A stretch of 64,000 nucleotides of DNA from Thioclava electrotropha (GCF_002085925.2 NZ_CP053562.1:2803501-2867500), one strand, 5' to 3'. Positions 16,748-26,214 are shown, counted from the first letter of the stretch. Program-made: numbers and translations. The notes: generated by a model not told the origin, from the letters alone.

Positions 16748-19012
16748 TCAGCCGCATTTGGAGTGGCCGCAATCGGCGCAGGTCATGCAGCCTTCGACCA
16801 TCCGCAGGGCGTAGGAGCCGCAGGACGGGCAGGCTTTGCCGCGGGGGGCTTCGCCGATGGCCATGCGGTCGGCCTCGGGGTCGGATTTCAGGCCCAGCCC
16901 TTCGCCTTCGAGGAAGCCGATCGAGATCATGTGACGCTCGATCACGCCGCCGATCGCCGCGAGGATGGAGGGGATGTATTTGCCCTGCATCCAGGCCCCG
17001 CCGCGCGGATCGAACACGGCTTTGAGCTCTTCGACCACGAAACTCACATCGCCACCGCGCCGGAACACGGCCGAGATCATCCGCGTCAGCGCTACGGTCC
17101 AGGCGAAATGCTCCATGTTCTTCGAGTTGATGAAGACCTCGAAGGGACGACGATGGCCGCCTTGGACGATATCGTTGATCGTGATGTAGATCGCGTGCTC
17201 CGAACCCGGCCATTTGATCTTGTAGGTCGAGCCTTCCAGCGCCGCGGGACGGTCCAGCGGCTCGGTCAGGTAGACCACATCGGCGCCCTCATCGACTTCC
17301 GGCGCGTCTTCGGATTTCTCCGACACGCTGAGAACCGAGCCCGTCACGTCGTTCGGACGGTAGGTGGTGCAGCCTTTGCAGCCGGTGTCCCAGGCTTCCA
17401 TATAGACCGACTTGAACGCCTCGAAGGGGATATCCTCGGGGCAGTTGATGGTCTTGGAGATCGAGCTGTCGATCCATTTCTGCGCAGCGGCCTGCATCCG
17501 GACGTGATCCATCGGCGCGAGGGTCTGGGCGTTGACGAAATAGTCGGGCAGCGGTTTGTCCCCGAACTTGTCGCGCCACATCTGCACCGCGTAATCAACC
17601 ACTTCTTCCTCGGTGCGCGAGCCGTCGGGCTGCAGCACCTTGCGCTTGTAGGCATAGGCGAAGACCGGCTCGATACCCGAGGACACGTTGCCCGCATAAA
17701 GCGAAATGGTTCCCGTGGGTGCGATCGAGGTCAGCAGCGCGTTGCGGATTCCGTGCTCGCGGATCGCCTCGCGCACGTCGTCGTCCATCTGCATCATGTT
17801 GCCCGAGGCGAGGTATTTCTCGGCATCGAAGAGCGGGAACGGACCTTTCTCCTTGGCCAGATCGACCGAGGCGAGATAGCTCGCCCGCGCGATCTGCTTC
17901 ATCCAGGCTTCGGTCTGCGCGGCCGCCTCTTCCGAGCCATAGCGCAGGCCAAGCATCAGAAGCGCGTCGGCGAGACCGGTCACGCCCAGACCGATGCGGC
18001 GCTTGTTCTGCGCCTCTTCGCGCTGCTGCTCCAGCGGGAAGCGCGAGGCGTCGACCACGTTATCCATCATGCGAATGGCAAGGCGCACCATCTCGTCGAG
18101 CTGCTCCGGGTCCAGACCCGCATCCGCCTCGAACGGGTTCGTCACGAGCCGTGCGAGGTTGATCGAGCCCAGCAGGCACGCGCCATAGGGCGGCAGGGGC
18201 TGCTCGCCGCAGGGGTTGGTCGCGGCGATCTGCTCGACATAGTTGAGGTTGTTCATCTTGTTGATGCGGTCGATGAAGATCACGCCCGGCTCGGCATAGT
18301 CATAGGTCGCGCGCATGATCTTGTTCCACAGATCACGGGCGTTCAGCGTGTGATAGACCTTGTCGCCGTATTTCAGATCCCACGGGCCATCGGCCTTCAC
18401 GGCCTCCATGAAGGCGTCGGTCACCAGCACGGACAGGTTGAACATCCGCAGACGGGCCGAATCCTGCTTGGCGGTGATGAAGCTCTCGATATCGGGGTGA
18501 TCGCAGCGCATCGTCGCCATCATCGCGCCGCGACGCGAGCCTGCCGACATGATCGTGCGGCACATCGCGTCCCAGACGTCCATGAAGCTCAGAGGGCCGG
18601 ACGCATCGGCAGCGACGCCCTTCACTTCGGCGCCACGCGGACGGATGGTCGAGAAATCGTAACCGATTCCCCCGCCCTGCTGCATCGTCAGCGCGGCTTC
18701 CTTCAGCATGTCGAAGATGCCGCCCATGTTGTCGGGGATCGTGCCCATGACGAAGCAGTTGAACAGCGTCACCGCGCGGCCGGTGCCGGCGCCTGCCGCG
18801 ATCCGGCCTGCGGGGAGATATTTGAAATCTTCCAGCGCGCCGTAGAATTTCTCTTCCCATTTCGCGGGCTTATCCTCGACCTCGGCCAAGGCGCGCGCGA
18901 TCCGACGCCAGCTATCCTCGACGGTCGCGTCGATCGGGGTCCCGTCCTGTTCCTTCAGACGGTATTTCATGTCCCAGATCTGTTCGGCAATCGGGGCGGC
19001 AAAACGGCTCAT
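16748..19012 (-). CDS. nrdJ: Adenosylcobalamin-dependent ribonucleotide reductase (class II, short form)
   Basis: 754 aa. Reduces ribonucleotides to deoxyribonucleotides with a thiyl radical generated from coenzyme B12, independent of oxygen. Visible hallmarks are TLFNCFVMGTI (redox Cys) at about residue 80, QQGGGIGYDFSTIRP (substrate loop) at about 110, ATNPCGEQPLPPYGACLLGSINL (catalytic cysteine region) at about 290, and SIAPTGTISL. A C-terminal CPSCGSY..CMTCADCGHSKCG cluster serves as the zinc-like/redox tail. A second, much longer class II enzyme is encoded at 56859-60518, so the cell has two B12-dependent enzymes of different subfamilies. NrdR-like sites lie upstream. Complete and typical in length for its subfamily. 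Confidence 0.95.
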   Translation of the reverse strand: MSRFAAPIAEQIWDMKYRLKEQDGTPIDATVEDSWRRIARALAEVEDKPAKWEEKFYGALEDFKYLPAGRIAAGAGTGRAVTLFNCFVMGTIPDNMGGIFDMLKEAALTMQQGGGIGYDFSTIRPRGAEVKGVAADASGPLSFMDVWDAMCRTIMSAGSRRGAMMATMRCDHPDIESFITAKQDSARLRMFNLSVLVTDAFMEAVKADGPWDLKYGDKVYHTLNARDLWNKIMRATYDYAEPGVIFIDRINKMNNLNYVEQIAATNPCGEQPLPPYGACLLGSINLARLVTNPFEADAGLDPEQLDEMVRLAIRMMDNVVDASRFPLEQQREEAQNKRRIGLGVTGLADALLMLGLRYGSEEAAAQTEAWMKQIARASYLASVDLAKEKGPFPLFDAEKYLASGNMMQMDDDVREAIREHGIRNALLTSIAPTGTISLYAGNVSSGIEPVFAYAYKRKVLQPDGSRTEEEVVDYAVQMWRDKFGDKPLPDYFVNAQTLAPMDHVRMQAAAQKWIDSSISKTINCPEDIPFEAFKSVYMEAWDTGCKGCTTYRPNDVTGSVLSVSEKSEDAPEVDEGADVVYLTEPLDRPAALEGSTYKIKWPGSEHAIYITINDIVQGGHRRPFEVFINSKNMEHFAWTVALTRMISAVFRRGGDVSFVVEELKAVFDPRGGAWMQGKYIPSILAAIGGVIERHMISIGFLEGEGLGLKSDPEADRMAIGEAPRGKACPSCGSYALRMVEGCMTCADCGHSKCG

Positions 19013-19059
19013 GAGGTCCTCGCTGGCAGCAGTTCGAGTGAGGTAAAAATCGAGCGCCC

Positions 19060-19106
19060 CCTCCGCATATCGTGCGTCGGGGGCGGGCTGACACTATACC
19101 TAAGGC
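19060..19106. promoter_or_regulatory. Pair of NrdR-box-like sites upstream of nrdJ
   Basis: 19091-19106 (ACACTATACCTAAGGC) matches the NrdR consensus ACACTATATATAGTGT at 11 of 16 positions. A weaker partner at 19060-19075 matches 9 of 16, including ATAT and GTG. Start-to-start spacing is 31 bp, the usual distance for tandem NrdR boxes. The partner was sought at that spacing, so its support is modest. Confidence 0.4.
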
Positions 19107-19171
19107 CTCTTCGCATGACCAGACGCAAATCGGACATTGCCGTCGCGGGAGCGAAAACCTAATTAAGGGGC

Positions 19172-19597
19172 ATGGGTGACAAAGTGGTGAATCTAATCAA
19201 ACTGTGCGTCGGCGCGGAGAAGGTCGAGGACCTGATCGCGTGGCAGGCCAGCCGCTATGGCAAAGGCCCGGCCATGCATGTGACGCGCATGTGGCCGAAA
19301 CGCGCGGATGAGATCCTGAATGGCGGGTCGCTGTACTGGGTCTTCAAGGGCGCGGTTCTGGCGCGCCAGCGTGTGCTTGAACTATCCGAAGTGATGGGCG
19401 CGGACGGGATCGCGCGCTGCGCCATCGTGCTCGACCGCGAGGTCGTCCGCACGGAGGCCCTATCGCGCCGCCCCTTCCAGGGCTGGCGTTACCTGAGCCC
19501 CGAGGATGCGCCCCGCGATCTGCCGAAAGGTCGCGACCGCGAAGAGGCCCTGCCCCGCGAGCTTGCCGTGGCGCTGTCCGAGATCGGCCTGCGTTAA
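19172..19597 (+). CDS. DUF1489 family protein
   Basis: 141 aa, divergent from nrdJ. The opening VNLIKLCVGAEKVEDLIAWQ is the signature of DUF1489, a conserved alphaproteobacterial cytoplasmic family of unknown function. GTG 19184 (giving VNLIKLC at the second residue) is an alternative start, because relatives begin M-V-N-L. The middle MWPKRADEILNGGSLYWVFKG and FQGWRYLSPEDAPRDL are also typical. No catalytic motif is evident. The stop codon overlaps, on the opposite strand, the stop of the STAS-like gene. Confidence 0.85.
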   Translation: MGDKVVNLIKLCVGAEKVEDLIAWQASRYGKGPAMHVTRMWPKRADEILNGGSLYWVFKGAVLARQRVLELSEVMGADGIARCAIVLDREVVRTEALSRRPFQGWRYLSPEDAPRDLPKGRDREEALPRELAVALSEIGLR

Positions 19598-19914
19598 GAG
19601 GCGAGCCAGCTTTCCGCGTCTGCCTGCGCGGTGAAGATGCGGAACGCGCCGCCCTCGCCCTGCATGCTCGCCTCGGAGCGCATATCCTCCGGCACGACCA
19701 GCGCGCAGCGCCCGGCCTGACCGTCTTCGCAGCTTTGGCGCAACCCGCCGATCAGTTCCGCCATGTAGCCATCGAAGCGCGGCGCGACGACGACCATCAT
19801 CCGATCCGCAGACCCGACGAGGCGCATCGCCTCGGTCAGATCATGTTTAAGAACAGTGCCGGAGGCGATCAGACCGACCACGCCTTCGGGGCTTTTCTCC
19901 ATCGACTCGATCAT
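19594..19914 (-). CDS. SpoIIAA/STAS-like protein
   Basis: 106 aa from ATG 19914, which follows AAAGGA by 9 bases. The fold pattern (strand VVGLIASGTVLKHDL, helix, strand MMVVVAPRF, helix AELIGGL, strand) and length match SpoIIAA-like STAS/SEC14-type single-domain proteins common in Rhodobacteraceae. No phosphorylatable Ser within a classic D-S-S/T motif is clear, so a partner-switching role is unproven. Convergent with the DUF1489 gene and downstream of pgi, but separated from pgi by a terminator-like hairpin. Confidence 0.65.
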   Translation of the reverse strand: MIESMEKSPEGVVGLIASGTVLKHDLTEAMRLVGSADRMMVVVAPRFDGYMAELIGGLRQSCEDGQAGRCALVVPEDMRSEASMQGEGGAFRIFTAQADAESWLAS

Positions 19915-19940
19915 CGTGGAATTCCTTTGTTCGAACACCA

Positions 19941-19965
19941 AAAGGCGAGGCGCTGCGCCCCGCCT
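19941..19965 (-). terminator. Terminator-like hairpin after pgi
   Basis: On the minus strand AGGCGGGGCGC pairs with GCGCCTCGCCT around a tiny loop, followed by TTTT. It would end the zwf-pgl-pgi transcript about 80 bases after pgi. Confidence 0.6.
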
Positions 19966-20043
19966 ATAAGCTGAACGGAAGGATGATCGGCGCGGTTCCG
20001 GCCACAGGCGCGACCGTTACCACACCGTTACCACGTGACAGGC

Positions 20044-21651
20044 TCAGCCGCGCAGCGATTGCACCCGCGCGACAAGCTGCCGGGTGGAGCCGTCCTTGCC
20101 CTCGCCCGCATCCTCGCCCTTCAGCACCGGAGCCAGCGCAAGCGCGAGCTCCTTGCCCAGCTCAACGCCCCATTGGTCGAAGCTGTTGATGCCGAGAATG
20201 ACGCCCTCGACGAAGACACGGTGCTCATAAAGCGCGACAATCCCGCCGAAGACCTCGGGGGTCAGTTTCGGATAAAGCAGCGTGGTCGACGGTCGCGAAC
20301 CCGGGAAGACGCGGTGCCGCGCCTGACGGTCCAGCTCGTCTCCCTCGAAGCCTTTCTTGCGCATGATCTCGGTCGCTTCAGCCAGCGAGCGCCCGCGCAT
20401 CAGCGCCTCGGATTGCGCCAGACAGTTGGCCACGAGCAGCGTATGCTGATGCGCCAGATCGGGCTCGTGCCCCTCGGCAGCCACCATGAATTCGCACGGA
20501 ATGACCCGTGTGCCCTGGTGGATCAACTGGTAGAACGCGTGCTGACCATTGGTACCGGGCTCGCCCCAGACGACGGGGCCGGAATTGTAAGGCAGGTCCT
20601 TGCCATCCATGCTGACGCGCTTGCCGTTGCTCTCCATCTCCAGCTGCTGGAGATAGGCCGGCAGCCGCGCAAGCCGTTGATCATAGGGCAGAACCGCGCG
20701 CGTGGCATAGTCACAGAACTGGTTGTGCCAGATGCCGACCAGCGCCAGTAGTACCGGCAGATTGTCCTTGAATTCGGCCTTGCGGAAATGCGCGTCCATC
20801 GTGGCCGCGCCCCTCAGGAACCCCGCGAAACCCTCCGGCCCGATCGCGATCATCAGCGACAGCCCGATCGGCCCCCACATCGAATAACGCCCGCCGACCC
20901 AATCGGCGAAGCCGAAGACGCGGGCCTGATCGATCCCGAAGGCAGCAGTCTTCTCAGCCGAGGTCGAGAGCGCCGCGAATTGCTGCGCCGGGTCCGAGAC
21001 CTTCTCGGCCATCCACCGCTTCGCGGTCTCGGCATTGGTCATCGTCTCGATCGTGGTGAAGGTCTTCGAGGCGACGATCACCAGCGTCGTTTCCGGGTTC
21101 AGTCCGGCCAGCGTGTCATGGATATGCGCCCCGTCAACGTTGGAGACAAAATGGCAGCGCGGCCCGTCGTGATAGGGCGCGAGCGCGAGCGTCGCCATCG
21201 CCGGGCCCAGATCAGAGCCGCCGATGCCGATATTGACCACATCGGTGATCTTGCCGCCCTGCCCCGTGAACTTGCCCTCGCGCACATCTCGCGCAAACGC
21301 TTCCATCCGGGCATAGGTCGCGCGGACCTCGGGCATGACGTTCTCGCCATCGACGAACACGTCCGTGTCGAGATTGCGCAGCGCGGTATGCAGCACCGCG
21401 CGACCCTCGGTGTCGTTGATCTTCTCACCGGTGAACATCGCCTCTGCGCGGGCCGCGACCTCCTTCTCCTCGGCCAGTTTCACCAGCAGATCGAGCGTCT
21501 CCGCATCGATATTGGTCTTGGAGAAATCGAACAGAAACGGCCCGGTTTCGCGGCTGAACCCCGCTGCGCGATTACCCTTTTCGAACAATTCTCCGATTTC
21601 GCGGGATTGTACGGATTGCGCCTTGTCGAGGAGGTCTTGCCAGATGGTCAT
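20044..21651 (-). CDS. pgi: Glucose-6-phosphate isomerase
   Basis: 535 aa. Interconverts glucose-6-phosphate and fructose-6-phosphate in the cytoplasm. [14 protein letters not shown] at about residue 140 and [13 protein letters not shown] at about 195 form the sugar-phosphate site. [21 protein letters not shown] at about 350-370 carries the catalytic Glu and the GTNGQH motif, and a C-terminal [13 protein letters not shown] completes the family signature. Third gene of a zwf-pgl-pgi operon (16 bases after pgl). In bacteria lacking a functional phosphofructokinase route it feeds fructose-6-phosphate back into the Entner-Doudoroff pathway. Confidence 0.97.
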   Translation of the reverse strand: MTIWQDLLDKAQSVQSREIGELFEKGNRAAGFSRETGPFLFDFSKTNIDAETLDLLVKLAEEKEVAARAEAMFTGEKINDTEGRAVLHTALRNLDTDVFVDGENVMPEVRATYARMEAFARDVREGKFTGQGGKITDVVNIGIGGSDLGPAMATLALAPYHDGPRCHFVSNVDGAHIHDTLAGLNPETTLVIVASKTFTTIETMTNAETAKRWMAEKVSDPAQQFAALSTSAEKTAAFGIDQARVFGFADWVGGRYSMWGPIGLSLMIAIGPEGFAGFLRGAATMDAHFRKAEFKDNLPVLLALVGIWHNQFCDYATRAVLPYDQRLARLPAYLQQLEMESNGKRVSMDGKDLPYNSGPVVWGEPGTNGQHAFYQLIHQGTRVIPCEFMVAAEGHEPDLAHQHTLLVANCLAQSEALMRGRSLAEATEIMRKKGFEGDELDRQARHRVFPGSRPSTTLLYPKLTPEVFGGIVALYEHRVFVEGVILGINSFDQWGVELGKELALALAPVLKGEDAGEGKDGSTRQLVARVQSLRG

Positions 21652-21667
21652 CGCTTGCTCTGCCCAG

Positions 21668-22339
21668 TTATTCAGCCCAGTGAACGGTCGCGTCCTTGAG
21701 AACGGCGCGCACCGGCGCCTGTTCCACGGGGAGCCTCTCGGCCGCTTCGATCGCCGCGCGCTTCTCCGCGCCGGTGATCAGGATATGCGTATACATCGCG
21801 TCGCGCAGCACCGGTGCGGACAGGGTGATACGCGGCTCGCCCGCAGCTTCGGCCCGCATCGGCAGCAAGATCGGCGCATCGTTCGACAGCGCCTCTTTCA
21901 GCCGGTCGGCGCCCGGAAACAGGCTCGCCGTGTGCATATCCGCGCCCATGCCCAGAAGCAGGACGGAAATCGGCAGATGCGGCGCGATGCCCTCGGCCAG
22001 TTCCGCCATCTTGTCCTCGGGCCGCTCCGCCTCGGCATAAAGCGGCACCAGCGTCGCCGCTGCCGCCCGCCCCTTCAGGAGCCGCGCACGGATCAGGCGC
22101 GTGTTAGACCGCTCCGAGGTCTCGGGCACCCAACGCTCGTCATTGAGGAGCACCGCGACCTTGGACCAGTCCAGATCAATGTCGGAAAGGATGTCGAAGA
22201 TCGGCCCCGGCGTGGAGCCGCCGGGCACCGACAAGGTCGCCCGGCCTTCATTGTTGATCGACGCGCGCAACTGGCTCGCGATGCGGTCCGCAAGCCCCAT
22301 CATCAGCATCTCGCGATCGGGATAACTTTCAAAATTCAT
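21668..22339 (-). CDS. pgl: 6-phosphogluconolactonase
   Basis: 223 aa. Hydrolyses 6-phosphogluconolactone to 6-phosphogluconate. It shows the NagB/RpiA-like fold signatures of the DevB/Pgl family: [16 protein letters not shown] at about 40, [17 protein letters not shown] at about 65-80, and [19 protein letters not shown] at about 130, the last being the classic lactonase motif (G-x-G-x-D-G-H-x-A-S with M for G here). The ATG overlaps the zwf stop by 4 bases (ATGA), indicating coupled translation. Substrate channel position between zwf and pgi supports the call. Confidence 0.95.
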   Translation of the reverse strand: MNFESYPDREMLMMGLADRIASQLRASINNEGRATLSVPGGSTPGPIFDILSDIDLDWSKVAVLLNDERWVPETSERSNTRLIRARLLKGRAAAATLVPLYAEAERPEDKMAELAEGIAPHLPISVLLLGMGADMHTASLFPGADRLKEALSNDAPILLPMRAEAAGEPRITLSAPVLRDAMYTHILITGAEKRAAIEAAERLPVEQAPVRAVLKDATVHWAE

Positions 22340-23790
22340 TCACGAATCTCCCGCCAGCGGCGTCCGTCGCGATGCATCAGCATCAGCGCGTCATCCGGCC
22401 CCGACGCGCCGCTGTCATAGGTTTGAGGTTTGTCGCCACGCGACTCCCAGCCCTCGATGATCGGGTCGGTCCAGGCCCAGGCCGCCTCGACCTCGTCACC
22501 ACGCATGAACAGCGTCTGGTTGCCCCGGATCACATCCATGATCAGGCGTTCATAGGCGTCGGTGATATCAGCCTCCTCGCCCAGAGCGTCCGCGAAGGAC
22601 ATATCGAGCGGCACCTGCACGAGGCGCATCCCGCCCGGCCCCGGCTCCTTGATCATCATCTTCAGGTTCATGCCCTCATTGGGCTGCAACCGGATCACCA
22701 GCACGTTCTCGCGCCACTCGCCCTCGGCGTCGTCGAAGATCTGGTGCGGCGGCTCCTTGAAAGTGATCGCGATCTCGGATGTGCGCGCGCGCAGCCGCTT
22801 GCCGGTGCGCAGATAGAAGGGCGTGTTCACCCAGCGCCAGTTCGCGACATGGCATTTCATCGCGATATAGCTCTCGGTCGTCGACTCCGGATCCTCGGCA
22901 TCTTCGAGATAGCCGGGCGCATCCTTGCTGGCCGCGTATTGACCGCGCACGATATCGGCAGGCTGGACGGGCTGGAGCGCGCGGATCACCTTGAGCTTCT
23001 CGTCGCGCACCGCATCGGGATCGAAGTGGTAGGGCGGCTCCATCGCGATCAGGCACAGAAGCTGCATCATGTGGTTCTGGACCATGTCGCGCATCGCGCC
23101 CGACTTGTCATAATACGACCCGCGGCCGCCGACACCCACCGTTTCAGCCACGGTAATTTGCACATGATCAACAAATTGGCTGTTCCAGAGCGGCTCGAAC
23201 AGGATGTTGGCGAAGCGCACCGCCATCAGGTTCTGCACCGTCTCTTTGCCGAGGTAATGGTCGATCCGGTAAATCTGCGTCTCGTCGAAATACTCCGCCA
23301 GCGCCGCGTTGAGCGCCTTGGCCGAGGCGAGATCGCGCCCGAACGGTTTCTCGACCACGATCCGCGCCTCCGGCCCCGCGATGCCGCGCGTGTGGAGGCG
23401 CTCGGCCAGATCGCCGAACAGCGCCGGTGCCACCGAGAAGTAGAACGCATTGACGGTGTCGTCGCGGACTTTCGCCTTCAGATCGTCCCAGCCGCCATCG
23501 CCTTTCGCGTCGATCGCGACATAGTCGAGCATCGGCAGGAAACCATCCAGCGCGCCTTCATCGTCGCATTTATTGCCGCCGAATTCGGCGATCGCGGCGC
23601 GGGTCTGGTCGCGGAACTCCTCGGGGGTCATCTCCGAGCGCGCAGCCCCGATAATGGTGGATCCTTCGGGAATTTGACCGGCGCAATAGCGGCGAAACAG
23701 GCCGGGGAGAATTTTGCGATTGGCGAGGTCGCCAGTGGCGCCGAAAATCACCAGGTCGAAACGATCGACGGGAATGACGCGCGAAACCAT
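22336..23790 (-). CDS. zwf: Glucose-6-phosphate 1-dehydrogenase
   Basis: 484 aa. Oxidises glucose-6-phosphate with NAD(P)+ to the lactone, the entry to both the Entner-Doudoroff and oxidative pentose phosphate routes. DLVIFGATGDLANRKILPGLF (residues 12-32) is the dinucleotide fold with the family GxxGDL motif. YRIDHYLGKETVQNL (about 175) holds the catalytic His-Asp/Lys segment and EKPFGRDL (about 150) the conserved EKPxG. First gene of the operon; the ATG follows GGAG. A 12-bp palindrome (GTTAGCGCTAAC) lies 24 bases upstream, so repression by a LacI-type factor is likely. Confidence 0.97.
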   Translation of the reverse strand: MVSRVIPVDRFDLVIFGATGDLANRKILPGLFRRYCAGQIPEGSTIIGAARSEMTPEEFRDQTRAAIAEFGGNKCDDEGALDGFLPMLDYVAIDAKGDGGWDDLKAKVRDDTVNAFYFSVAPALFGDLAERLHTRGIAGPEARIVVEKPFGRDLASAKALNAALAEYFDETQIYRIDHYLGKETVQNLMAVRFANILFEPLWNSQFVDHVQITVAETVGVGGRGSYYDKSGAMRDMVQNHMMQLLCLIAMEPPYHFDPDAVRDEKLKVIRALQPVQPADIVRGQYAASKDAPGYLEDAEDPESTTESYIAMKCHVANWRWVNTPFYLRTGKRLRARTSEIAITFKEPPHQIFDDAEGEWRENVLVIRLQPNEGMNLKMMIKEPGPGGMRLVQVPLDMSFADALGEEADITDAYERLIMDVIRGNQTLFMRGDEVEAAWAWTDPIIEGWESRGDKPQTYDSGASGPDDALMLMHRDGRRWREIRE

Positions 23791-23813
23791 GGGCTGCTCC
23801 GTGTTTGGGGTCC

Positions 23814-23825
23814 GTTAGCGCTAAC
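23814..23825. promoter_or_regulatory. Palindromic operator upstream of zwf
   Basis: GTTAGCGCTAAC, a perfect palindrome with central CG as in LacI-family operators, extended to 14 bp by flanking C/G. The identical 12-mer occurs upstream of edd at 26343-26354. The shared site links zwf-pgl-pgi with edd-eda under one regulator, whose gene is not in the window. Confidence 0.7.
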
Positions 23826-23898
23826 GCCCCCCCCTTTTACTCACCTTACCTGAACAAGTCTAGCATGGGAGCGACACGAGACAACGCGAGGGCGCAGA

Positions 23899-24399
23899 TT
23901 AAGCGCTCTCGCGCGAAAGAAATGCCTCAAGCGCCTGAATTTCCGGCACGATTTCTTCGGCCATACCATCTGCAAAAGTCATGAAATCGGCGCGCGTTTC
24001 GGGCGGAACGGACAGAAGGACTGGATAATCGGAGGCCATAGCCTGCGCGATCAGGTCGCGACACCCGCGCCCTGCGGCCTCCTGTTTGCCGAATTTGTTG
24101 AGGATCACGATGGCACCCGGCTGCGCCATCTCAAGCGCATGACCGACCTGCGCGACGACCTCTTCGAGCGCGCCTGCATCGAGCGAACAGGCCCCCGCGC
24201 CCTGCCCCAGATCCTGCGAGATCGTGCGGGTTTCGCCCTCGGGCAAAAGGCGCAGATGCATTTCGCACTCGAAGCGCTGCGGCACCTCGGCGCGCACCAT
24301 GCCGATCACGTCGCGCCCCTGCGACAGCAGCCTGTCGGCGAGCTGGGCAAGGAGCTTGTCGGCCGCGCCGCGCTCTTGGCATGTGATGAACCCGATCAT
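23899..24399 (-). CDS. DUF2478 family protein (putative NTPase-like)
   Basis: 166 aa from ATG 24399, the start that gives the family-typical opening MIGFITCQERGAADKLLAQL. DUF2478 proteins are small alpha/beta proteins with an N-terminal loop, sometimes encoded near molybdenum-related genes, and are proposed to bind nucleotides. Here the loop CQERGAADKLL lacks a full Walker A GxxxxGK. AIVILNKFGKQEAAGRGCRD (about 110) is the other conserved block. No molybdenum genes are adjacent. Stands between zwf and a PIN-domain gene; function unresolved. Confidence 0.7.
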   Translation of the reverse strand: MIGFITCQERGAADKLLAQLADRLLSQGRDVIGMVRAEVPQRFECEMHLRLLPEGETRTISQDLGQGAGACSLDAGALEEVVAQVGHALEMAQPGAIVILNKFGKQEAAGRGCRDLIAQAMASDYPVLLSVPPETRADFMTFADGMAEEIVPEIQALEAFLSRESA

Positions 24400-24463
24400 T
24401 GCGCCTGTTTGGCGAGGCTTTCGCGGGCGGTCAAGGGGCCACACCCGGACATGCAGCGCGAGA

Positions 24464-25006
24464 TCACGCCGCCAGCGCCTTACCGAAACGTGGCAGGCGC
24501 GCGCGTTTCATCAACGCCCGGATCGGCTGAGGCTCGCCCGAGAGGCGCTCGGCCTCGGCGCGCACGGCCTCGGTGATGGCGCGCATCTGCTCGGGATGTT
24601 CGGACAGAAGCTGCCAGAGGAAGCCGTCCGGATCGCGCCGCTCCAGCCCCTCGCCCGCCAAGGTCCCGCGCGGAAAATCCTGCGCGTTGAAGGTGAGGAT
24701 CGCATCGGCACTACCCGCAATCGCCACCGCCAGAACATGGAGGTCATTCTCGTCGGGCAGCACCAGCCGAGCCTCGATCCCCGGCTGGGCGGAAATCTCG
24801 GCCTTCGGGAACCCCGCGCGCAAAAGCGCGATCTCGCCGCGCGCGATGGCCTCATCGGCAGGCGCGCGGCGGGCGGCGGCGCGCGCCCATTCCTCGAGGA
24901 TGCGCGCCGACCAGAGCGGACGGTAGAGCCCCGCCTTGGCCGCTCCGATCAGGATCTCGCGCAGCACCGTCGGATAGAGCACGCAGGCATCGAGCACGAT
25001 CCGCAT
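24464..25006 (-). CDS. PIN-domain protein
   Basis: 180 aa from ATG 25006, which shares one base with the stop of the upstream methyltransferase gene (TGATG). MRIVLDACVLYPTVLREIL gives the first acidic residue (D6) of PIN ribonucleases; further acidic positions appear at E36-E37 (RILEEWAR) and D108/D127 (LVLPDENDLHVLAVA, ILTFNAQDFP). These features suit the VapC-like metal site. No antitoxin gene is next to it, so a toxin-antitoxin role is not supported. Translational coupling to an rRNA methyltransferase suggests RNA processing or decay. Confidence 0.8.
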   Translation of the reverse strand: MRIVLDACVLYPTVLREILIGAAKAGLYRPLWSARILEEWARAAARRAPADEAIARGEIALLRAGFPKAEISAQPGIEARLVLPDENDLHVLAVAIAGSADAILTFNAQDFPRGTLAGEGLERRDPDGFLWQLLSEHPEQMRAITEAVRAEAERLSGEPQPIRALMKRARLPRFGKALAA

Positions 25007-26214
25007 CAGTCGAGCCGGAAGAACAGCGATTTCAGATAGCCCGATTCCGCCAGCTGCGGCAGCATCGGGTGATCGGGCCCGGCATAGCCGGTATGGATCA
25101 GCTGCGCCGACCGCCCTGCTTTGCCGATGCCGCGCGTGCAGGCTGCGCGGAATTGCGACAGATCGGCAGCATGCGAGCAGGAGCACAGCACCAGATAGCC
25201 GCCCGGCTCGACCAGTGGCGCGGCCATCCGCGCGATCCGCTCGTATGCGCGCAGCCCCGCCTGAAGCGCAGGCTTGGCAGGCGCGAAGGCGGGCGGATCG
25301 CAGATCACCAGATCGAAGCGCTCCCCTTCCCGGCCCAAAGCATCGAGCGTGTCGAACGCATCGCCCTGACGCGTGGCAAACCGGTCCGCCATGCCCATCG
25401 CGGCCGCGCCCTTGGCCGCAAGATCCAACGCCGGGGCCGAGGCATCGACCGACAGCGCCGAAGTCGCACCACCTGCCAGTGCGGCCAACGCGAAGCCGCC
25501 CACATGGGAGAACACGTCGAGGACCCGCGCGCCCTCCGCCAGCCGTGCGGCAAAAGCGTGGTTCGGGCGCTGGTCATAGAACAGACCCGTCTTCTGCCCG
25601 CCCATCAGGTCGGCGAGGTAGATCGCACCGTTCATCGGCACTTCGACCGGCGCCTCGAATCCGCCGCGCAGGGTGAGCATTTCCTCGTCCAGCCCTTCGA
25701 GCGTGCGCGCGCGCCCTGCTGCGTTCTTGATGATCGTCGTGACGCCCGTCACCTCGGCCAGCGCGGCCTCGAGATCGGCGATCATGACCTCCGACCATGC
25801 CGCATTCGGCTGGATCACCGCCGCATCGCCGAAACGGTCGATAATGACGCCGGGCAGCCCGTCCGCCTCGGCATGGACCAGACGATAGAACGGCGCATCG
25901 AACAGCCGCGCACGCATCTCCAACGCGCGGGTCAGTTTCGCCGCGATCCAGTCGCGGTCAATCACCGCCTCCGCGTCGCGGCTCATCACCCGGCCGATGA
26001 TCTTCGAGTTCGGATTGACCGTCACCGTCGCGAGCGGACGGCGCTCGCCATCCTCCAGCGTCGCGATCGTGCCGGGCGCGATCGCCTTGGTGCGCCGATC
26101 CGTCACCAGCTCATCGGCATAGACCCAAGGAAAGCCGTGGCGGATCGCGCGGGCCTCGGCCTTCGGGCGCAGCCGAACGGTCGGGCGGGTGGCGGTGTCT
26201 TCGGACTGGCTCAT
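25006..26214 (-). CDS. Class I SAM-dependent rRNA (cytosine-C5) methyltransferase, RlmI-like
   Basis: 402 aa. The N-terminal PUA-like domain (about 10-80, LRPKAEARAIRHGFPWVYADEL) is followed by an RlmI central domain (LPGVIIDRFGDAAVIQ) and a Rossmann methyltransferase. SAM-binding VLDVFSHVGGFALAAL is at about 232-247, LSVDAS is at about 256, and motif IV is CDPPAFAP at about 305. SCSHAADL near 342 carries the conserved Cys. E. coli RlmI methylates C1962 of 23S rRNA; the length and order match that family, though RlmI-like paralogues of other specificity exist. Followed without gap by the PIN gene. Confidence 0.88.
   Translation of the reverse strand: MSQSEDTATRPTVRLRPKAEARAIRHGFPWVYADELVTDRRTKAIAPGTIATLEDGERRPLATVTVNPNSKIIGRVMSRDAEAVIDRDWIAAKLTRALEMRARLFDAPFYRLVHAEADGLPGVIIDRFGDAAVIQPNAAWSEVMIADLEAALAEVTGVTTIIKNAAGRARTLEGLDEEMLTLRGGFEAPVEVPMNGAIYLADLMGGQKTGLFYDQRPNHAFAARLAEGARVLDVFSHVGGFALAALAGGATSALSVDASAPALDLAAKGAAAMGMADRFATRQGDAFDTLDALGREGERFDLVICDPPAFAPAKPALQAGLRAYERIARMAAPLVEPGGYLVLCSCSHAADLSQFRAACTRGIGKAGRSAQLIHTGYAGPDHPMLPQLAESGYLKSLFFRLD

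Noticed and set aside
16700..19162. 820-aa open frame on the + strand opposite nrdJ
   Set aside because: It mirrors the strong codon bias of nrdJ (GC-rich third positions) and its translation is His/Arg/Gly-rich with no family resemblance; the minus-strand enzyme is certain.
24464..25006. VapC-type toxin of a toxin-antitoxin pair
   Set aside because: No antitoxin-like gene adjoins it, and it is coupled to a methyltransferase gene instead.
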